Position numbers and translations under genes: made by a program. Below, piece by piece: positions 57,601 through 64,000 of a stretch of 64,000 nucleotides of DNA. Under the pieces are notes generated by a model that was not told the origin of the DNA, searched no databases, and saw only the letters and a program-made list of their open reading frames with translations. Source of the DNA: Hymenochaete sp. R1 (taxonomy: Eukaryota; Basidiomycota; Agaricomycetes; Hymenochaetales; Hymenochaetaceae); assembly GCA_019400425.1 (NCBI GenBank), contig JAFREE010000052.1, positions 78,221 to 142,220 on the forward strand, in the 5' to 3' direction. Positions within the stretch are counted from its first letter, which is position 1. Each line of letters starts with the position of its first letter.

Positions 57601-60600
57601 TCCCGTACGCCTCCCTCGTCCATCTCTCGACGCCGAATGACCCGCCAGCATATTCGTCTCCGGCGCAGCTCGGGCTCGGGCTCGGAAGCGGGGGAGGGGG
57701 CGGTCTGAGTCGGGTGACGTTGAATTATAATTACGGTCTAGCTTTGGGTCAGAGTCAGACCCAGACTCAGAGGGGATCTGGGACGGCAGCGAGCAGTTCG
57801 CTCCTTGCGGCTGCCGGCCTCCGGGATACGCATACGCACACGCATTCGAGTAGGAGGACGTCTGCGTCTATACAGCCTGCGCGGCGCGCGAACGTAAACG
57901 ATACTGTGGAGCCGGGTGGCGTCGGGGTGGGGATAACGCCGTACGAGGCGTTTTTGTGTAGGGACGTTGCGCCTGATGCGGTGCCGTTGTTGGCTTCGAG
58001 GCATGTTTTGGGAAGGAGGGCGAGGAGGCGGGAACGAGAACGGGAACGGGAACGGGAACGGGAAAGAGAGCAGGTAAGGGGGGAGGGAGCAGGTTGGGAA
58101 ATGGATGGGGACGGGCCTACGACGCCTACCGCCTCTCCTCTCACCCACGCTCATACCCACCCACACATCCACTCATTCCAACCCCACTCGCACCCGCACC
58201 CGCACCCGATACCATCAAACTCACCGACCGAAGTCGACGCTTCTGTGTTCACCCAAGGCGAATCAGGCGGCGACGGCGGGCCCGACCTCACCTTGCGCGG
58301 CTCCTCGGGCCTCGTCCGCGTCTTACTCCTCAACGATCGTATCCACGCCCTGACGGTCGACACAAGGGGCGTCGTCTGCGTCTGGGACGTCGTGCGGTGT
58401 CGAGCGTTGGGAAGCTTCGGGCGGGACGAAGTCCGACGGGCCATCTGCGGAGACAGTGGTTATAGCTACGGTTTCAGTAGTAACAGTAGTAAAAACGAAG
58501 GAGTGGGAGGGGCCGCGGATGATAGGGAGCAATATCCGGTGGAGATATCGCCACGCCAGGCTTTGGAGCTGGTGAGGGAGAGGGTGGAGGGAGAGGCGGT
58601 TGTGAATGGGTGGTGTGCGGCGGAGACGAGGACTGGGCAGCTTGTGGTGCATATGCTGGAGAGGTGTTTTGAGGCGGAGGTGTTTGGGGATGAGGTTGGG
58701 ATTGGTGGTGGGGCTGATGGCGGGGAGGGGGAGGATCAAAGGAGTGAGTTTGAAGATTTTGGTTTCGTGCGGTTTGACGTGAAGACTGACGTTTTCTTTT
58801 GTGTATACGTTATTCTTAAAAATTGCTCTTTGTTGCGGTGGTAGTTAATGTTGGCAAATGGGTTCTACGAAATCTCTTTTTGGGGTTCATCCAGGAGGAA
58901 CAGCGGCTTCAAACATACTCGACGCACGATAACAACCCGCATCATATTCACGCACATGGACATAGTCACGGTCTTGGGCTTGTGCAACATCGCGGGCATC
59001 CACGCTCGTCGTCTGATTCACTTTCCTCTGGGCATGGACACAGAAACGAATACAGTGCGAAGAATATGCATAGTAGGAGTCCTCTGGGATTCACGTCGTT
59101 CAGCAGCCCATTCGAAAACGATACCAACGATACCTACGGTCATCATAACGCCGGAGAAGCGCAGTCACAGTCTCTTCCCCAGCCATATCATCCGTATTCG
59201 TACCCGTCACCTATTCCTATCATCCCACCCAACATCGCGCTCCTGAATTTATACGAGAGGAAACGAGAAGCTGGAGCTCAGGGTCGGGGAACGCGTACTC
59301 TGTACCCTATCGTCCAGTCACCCCCGGCCGATACTGAAGTGATGACGCCTATGACGGAATCGCTCATGACGCCGAAACCGACTGGTGTGGGCGGGGGAGG
59401 AGAGAAGGTCGGTGCTGGGGTGGGGTCTGGGTTGGCATCTTCGATGGCGCAGACTACGGGTACGGATTACTTCTCGATGCGTCGCCGACCTTCAACTTCA
59501 CATACTGCGTCGCCGAGTGCACAGACTCCTACTGCAGTCCCCACCACCAACGCAAATGCGAATACGAACGCGGCACCGGGGTCAACGCCAAGTGTTACGA
59601 TTGATGACGAGTTTTCTGGATGGGGTGGTCCGGGAAGCGCGAGCGCGAAGAGCTCGACGGCGCATGATGTGGCTTCATCTATGCCCACGACGCCTGGTGG
59701 GACGTCCAGTTCTGGTGGGAATGGGTTCATGGGGAAGTTGAAGAGTCTTGGGAAGGGAGGAGCGGGTTTGGGGTCGAGGAAAGCTGCGTCGGAGGGGGAG
59801 ACGTCGGGTATTGTGTTAAGTCCTGGGACGGAGCAGGGTGGGGATGAGGCAAGTGTTTTTATTTTCTTCGTTTATGTATACTTTCTTATGTGTTTGTGTT
59901 CACAGCAGACTAGCTCTGCATCCACTCGTACCATCCACCAGCGTATCCAATCCCAACCCCTTACACCTCCAACACCGCACGACGCACCCCATCTTACCCT
60001 CCCCCCACACACTTTCCTTATGATTTCCCGCGAAGACGCTCAAACGTCATCTGCCGGTGGCTGGACGCCGGTTTACACCAACTTCACCGGCTCTATCGCG
60101 TCGACGCCTTCGGATTTGGAGGCGTTGGAAAAAGAGATGCCGGAGTGGCTTATGGAGTACTTGTTGTGGAATCGGGTGGGGGCGGGGCTGGTACCTGTTG
60201 TGTCGAAGATTGGGTTTGTGTTATTGCCGTGGGTTGTGGGGGAGAGGGAGAGGGAAGTGTATGGAGAGACATTGCCGGAGATGTTGAATACGTGAGTTTG
60301 ACCATTGATTTCGGATTGCGTGGGTGCTTTTGTGTGATACGCTTTGGATGCTGATACATTTGTGTCTCTTCAGCAACCAAACAAAGTTGACGGCAGGCAG
60401 GTTCCTGCGGGTCAGGAAGTTAACATATCATGTACGTTCTCGATGCTCGCCTTCTATCAAACTTCGTCTCTTAACTTCCATATCTCTCTCGTGCTTATAT
60501 CTGACCTCTAATCCCCTCAGGTCCAAGAAAAACTCGACAAAGGACCCAATCCACTCTCGAACTCAAACTCCTCACGTTCATCGACTGATACCGCTCGGAA

Positions 60601-60988
60601 CACATCCACGACACGCGGACCGTTCTCACCTCCACCCCTCATGTCCCCTCGACCCCCACATTCTTCCAATAACAACAACACCAGCGCAACGAGCAGCCCT
60701 GCTTCCTCACCACGCCACTCCCCCAAACTCATCCCGCGAAACGCAACACATACGTCTCTCCACCAACTTCCCTCGCAAGGATCGGGGCACGGTCACGGTC
60801 ACGGGCTTCCGCGAGCGGAGGACGTATATGAGATTCTGTGTAATGACCAGGTATTGCCGTTGGAGATGACGTTGGCGGCTGTGAGGCAGTTTGTGTGGAG
60901 GCAGGCGGGGGAGCTTGTAATGCATTATCGGAAGAGGGCGAGAGGTGGTGGCGGGTTTGGTCTGGATGAGGGATCGAGGGTTTTGTGA
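54632..60988 (+). CDS. WDR48: WDR48/UAF1-type WD40 protein (deubiquitinase cofactor), 1791 aa
   Basis: Activates ubiquitin-specific proteases (USP1/12/46 in animals, Ubp9 via Bun107 in fission yeast). Nine exons (54632-55450, 55666-55744, 55918-56050, 56226-56613, 56703-58743, 58845-59848, 59906-60291, 60374-60431, 60521-60988) sum to 1792 codons. WD40 repeats: [128 protein letters not shown]. The family-specific C-terminus (DUF3337) has [65 protein letters not shown] and [23 protein letters not shown]. Human WDR48 has 677 residues; here low-complexity insertions more than double that. The intron at 59849-59905 uses a GC donor. Confidence 0.95.
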
Positions 60989-61482
60989 GTATTATTTATA
61001 TGGTGTGCGAAGGAGAATGTGCAAGAGAAATGGTTGTATGACACCGCGAAGGGTGAATTTCTTGGTTACGTTTTTTCCTTGCTTGATTAGAATGTATTAA
61101 GATCTTGTATATGTCGCGAATGTTTAGGTGTATGCAGACGATGAAGTTCTTTGGCGTAATAAGCATAGACCCTTCACTCGAGAATGATAAAAATTGCTTT
61201 GTACCCTCAGCGCATATGGTCAAACAGCTTGTTTTCTTGTCTCTCTGCTCAACGCCCTGTGTTTGCCATCGAAAATGTGGGCAACGAATCTTTCTTTGAG
61301 TTTCCTAGAGTTTGATTGCCATTCATAACGTCGGAAAGTGATATTTACTTATATTTCCCCTTGCGTACGAAGTCAAATGTGCTATCTAAAACTATTTCTA
61401 TACAATGATAATTGCAATGCTTTTGATCTCCCTTGAGCCACACCCTCTTCACTATCCCGCGCGATACATGAGAATCCGCCAT
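60989..61482. other. convergent 3' region (WDR48 / nucleolar GTPase)
   Basis: About 490 bp, AT-rich, no gene seen. Holds both polyadenylation regions. Confidence 0.5.
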
Positions 61483-63646
61483 CTAGGCCACAATCCCATT
61501 CACACCCGCCACGAAGGTAAAAGGCAACACCCCCACACCGACACCATTCTCCGTGCCCTCGAAACTCACACCTCCGTCCAGATCAAGGTCAAGGTCAACA
61601 TCCATCACGCCCTCTCCCCCTCCTTCGCCTCTCACTCTACCTGCGCTCCTCGCAGCCTTCCGCGCCTTCCTCGCGTCTTTTTTGAGGGTACGTCGGTTGA
61701 GGGGGTTGCGTGTTGATAGAGAGGGGTTGAGACCGTTGAGGTCGGTGAGGAGGGATGGACGGGCGCGTTTTGGTGGGGGGACACCTGAAGTTGGATGGGG
61801 AGCAGTATCGGTGGGGTTGTAAGGTTGTAGAGAGGGTAGTGAGGGTGAAGGCGAGCGGGGGTGCTTGCGTGGGTTGCGAGTGTCGGTGCTTTCGGAGTCC
61901 ATGTCATCTCTAAGAGTTTGGATATAAGTAAACCTATACATCGGATGGGAGGCGACGAATAAAATTTAAGGAGGGGTAAAAAAAGATAAACGCACGCGTT
62001 ATTGACCACAATGTTGCCCTCGCCGTCCTCCATCTCGTAATCGAAAGCCCCTGCATCCGCTTGGGAGAAAAGGCCACCGAGATCAAACGCCGGGGCCATC
62101 TCCGTCACAATACTCGCACTCCCAACACCCTCTGCCCCAGGAACCACCACCCCGCCGCTCCCATCGGCCCCGACCCCAGCTTCCAACCCATATTTCGCCG
62201 CAACGCCCGCACTCACCGTGCTCGGCACATTGCTGGGATGTATGGTGGGCGGATCAGAGAAGTACAGAATCTTGTGCGCGTTCCAGTCGTGGATGATTTG
62301 GCGGGCAGCGGCGAGAACGTCAGGTGTGCCGCCTTTGTGGAGGCGGCCGGAAGAGAGGGCGAGCATGGTGAGGAACTCGAGCGTGGAGGTGAATGGGGGG
62401 AGGGAGTAAGTTGATTGAAGTTTGGGAATGTTCGTTCGAGAGACAATTTGGTCGACTGGGGTTGAAAGGAGAGAAATTGAAAAGATAGAGATAGACGTGA
62501 ATAGTGAGATGGCGAATGAGAATGATATTTGCTCACCGACAGCGATAGGGTCCGCCATATCTTCAACCTTGACGACGTTCCGCAGTAGCAAATTTCCACT
62601 CTCCTGCTCCTCATCATCAAACACCACTCCCGGAGAATCCAATACCCTCACGCCCCTTTCCACCTGTACCGCTTGCATTTCCTTCGTGAACCCCGCCTCA
62701 GCAGCGACTGCGCACACCTTCGCGCGACGAAGCGAGTTGATGAGACTGCTCTTTCCAACATTCGGGTAGCCTACGATGCCGACTGTAATGCTGCCTGCCT
62801 TGGTGGAACGTTTGAAGCCTTTGAGGAGGGTGAGGAGCGCGGGAGAGGTTTTGGAGGAGAGGTGGTTCCGTTGTTGCTGGGTGGAGGCGCGGAAGGGGAG
62901 GGTGGGAGCAGTATGGCGGAGGTAACGGAGCCAGGCTTCAGCATTCGCTCGAGGGACGAGGTCTGCATATCAGAATGAGTTAAAACTGGATGTTAAAAAT
63001 TAGATTTAAATTAGGTGGGGACGTACCGATTTTGTTGAGAACGAAAACGAGCCTTTTCCCTTCGTGTTCCCGCCTTCTCACTTCTTCCTCGACCAGTTTA
63101 CTACGACACCCCTCTGGATCTCTGGCATCCAGAACCAGACAAACGATATCCGATTCCTCTATAACTTTGTGCAGAGTACGAATATACTGACGACGAAGCT
63201 GTAGTTTGTACGCATCGGATGATGAAGACGGGTCTGTGACGGCATCTTCGTACTGCCTCTCAGAGGACTCGGCCATAGCCGCTAGCGACGAGAGAGTGGG
63301 TTCTGAAGCCATGGGTGAATCTTGATCGCGTCTGAAAGGCTGCGAGGATCGCTGTGGGGTTTTATCAGAATGTATCGATATAATAAAAGGTTGAAGCAAC
63401 TCACCGATACTGCTCGTTGTTTCTCCACGCTCTTCTTTTGCTTCAAGTCAGGCAACCTTGGGACACCTGGGTCCTTTTTGAGCTCTGAATGAAGCAGAGT
63501 GCAATGTAAACACGAGGCACTGAGCGACTAGAAATTTTAAGCACTGTACTGGTTTTCGAGGGAATCTGTTTCGAGTTTTCTACGACGAACCACTGTCAGT
63601 ATTCATGAGACTTTAGATACTGAATGAACTGACTGTTTCTGCCCAT
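61483..63646 (-). CDS. NUG1: nucleolar circularly permuted GTPase, Nug1/Grn1 (GNL3-like)
   Basis: Ribosome large-subunit biogenesis GTPase. G motifs come in permuted order: IVCLVLDARDPEGCRS, then G4 (VFVLNKI-DLVP, split by an intron near 62965-63025), G1 GYPNVGKSSLINSLRRAKV, a G2 region AAEAGFTKEMQAVQVERGV and G3 LDSPGVVF. The N-terminal exons include KKDPGVPRLPDLKQKKSVEKQRAVS, matching the KKDPGIPN element of Nug1/Grn1. The C-terminus has KRARPSLLTDLNGLNPSLSTRNPLNRRTLKKDARKARKAAR, basic and probably nucleolar, then VNGIVA. The extreme 5' exon is uncertain; I propose ATG 63646 (MGRN, then an intron), but the joins between 63480 and 63646 are not resolved. An intron near 61912-61995 rejoins VVNN to DDMDSES. 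Confidence 0.87.
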
Positions 63647-63925
63647 GATGGTGGCGGTAAGAGGTGAAAGGAGAGCCGGCCGTAAAGATGGCTGCTAAAT
63701 TTCGCGTATTTGACTTGATTCCCCAAGAAAGAAAGTCAGACACACGGAGAACAATTCAAAATAAGATATCAAAGAGCACGCGACTTGCCAAAAATAGAAG
63801 TCAAGCTAGTATTCATTACTTACTTGAGGTCGTGGGAAACATAAAGATATAATTGATTCCTTACGAGATTACCATTTATAGAAATCTGCGGAATCTCCCT
63901 CGTTAGTTATTTTCAGAGCGGAATA

Positions 63926-64000
63926 CAGTAGTACCTCCGAATAAGCCGCCCCTTCGGTCGGAGTTTAGGGGCGGCTTATTCGGAAGCACGACTTATTGGC
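63926..64000 (+). mobile_element. terminal end of a TA-inserted DNA transposon (Tc1/mariner-pogo-like), cut by window
   Basis: Immediately after a TA dinucleotide the sequence reads CAGTAGTACCTCCGAATAAG, the style of end seen in pogo/Fot1-type elements. Within it is a perfect 16-bp inverted repeat (63937-63952 with 63968-63983, core CCGAATAAGCCGCCCC) around a 15-nt loop, giving a strong hairpin. The element continues past the window, so its size and coding content are unknown. Confidence 0.6.

Noticed and set aside
1..64000. CRISPR arrays, rRNA, tRNA, riboswitches
   Set aside because: No regularly spaced repeats and no cloverleaf or rRNA sequence recognised by eye. tRNAs could be missed without a covariance-model scan.

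Overview
The window is nuclear DNA of a filamentous basidiomycete, most likely an Agaricomycete. Reasons: dense intron-rich genes with short introns (mostly about 50-140 bp, GT-AG), very short exons, a GT69/CAP59-type mannosyltransferase, a fungal DUF262 protein, a large Zn2Cys6 regulator and Ser/Pro-rich lineage-specific proteins. I found no rRNA, tRNA, CRISPR array or bacterial-type operon.

Layout. 1-13.3 kb: a methyltransferase cut by the window edge, a DUF262 protein, a small secreted protein, a PD-(D/E)XK-like hypothetical, a 139-aa hypothetical and a large single-pass membrane protein. 13.3-24 kb: a Zn2Cys6 transcription factor, a 961-aa lineage-specific protein and ornithine carbamoyltransferase (OTC). 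24.4-36.2 kb: mainly housekeeping genes (an unknown 156-aa protein, TMEM19/DUF92, GPN1 GTPase, glycogen synthase, tetraspanin). 36.2-43.5 kb: gene-poor, with a MITE-like element and three related small genes in tandem. 43.5-46.2 kb: GT69 glycosyltransferase. 46.4-54 kb: a second, inverted copy of the OTC / 961-aa / regulator-tail block. 54.6-60.9 kb: a WDR48/UAF1-type WD40 protein. 61.5-63.6 kb: a circularly permuted nucleolar GTPase. At 63.9 kb the end of a TA-inserted DNA transposon runs out of the window.

The main structural result is a ~7.5 kb inverted segmental duplication: 16515-24040 is copied in opposite orientation at 46437-53963, with arms 22 kb apart. The left arm is the likely donor, because there the regulator gene is complete. 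The right arm cuts that gene inside its last exon. The inserted copy is flanked by a direct duplication of about 0.38 kb of the target (the 5' end and promoter of the GT69 gene: 46062-46442 and 53963-54573), like a very long target-site duplication. The outer target copy was later hit by a 204-bp solo LTR (53990-54193) with a 5-bp TGGAG duplication. Net result: two intact OTC genes, two intact 961/967-aa genes that have diverged more than the OTCs, a headless regulator fragment, a headless-promoter duplication, and an OTC copy with a new upstream region.

Gene models of the main multi-exon genes were checked by summing exon lengths to a multiple of three: regulator 1221 aa, OTC 399 aa, TMEM19 324 aa, GPN1 471 aa, glycogen synthase 767 aa, tetraspanin 552 aa, WDR48 1791 aa, membrane protein 1105 aa. 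Family names rest on motif recognition from memory, without database searches.
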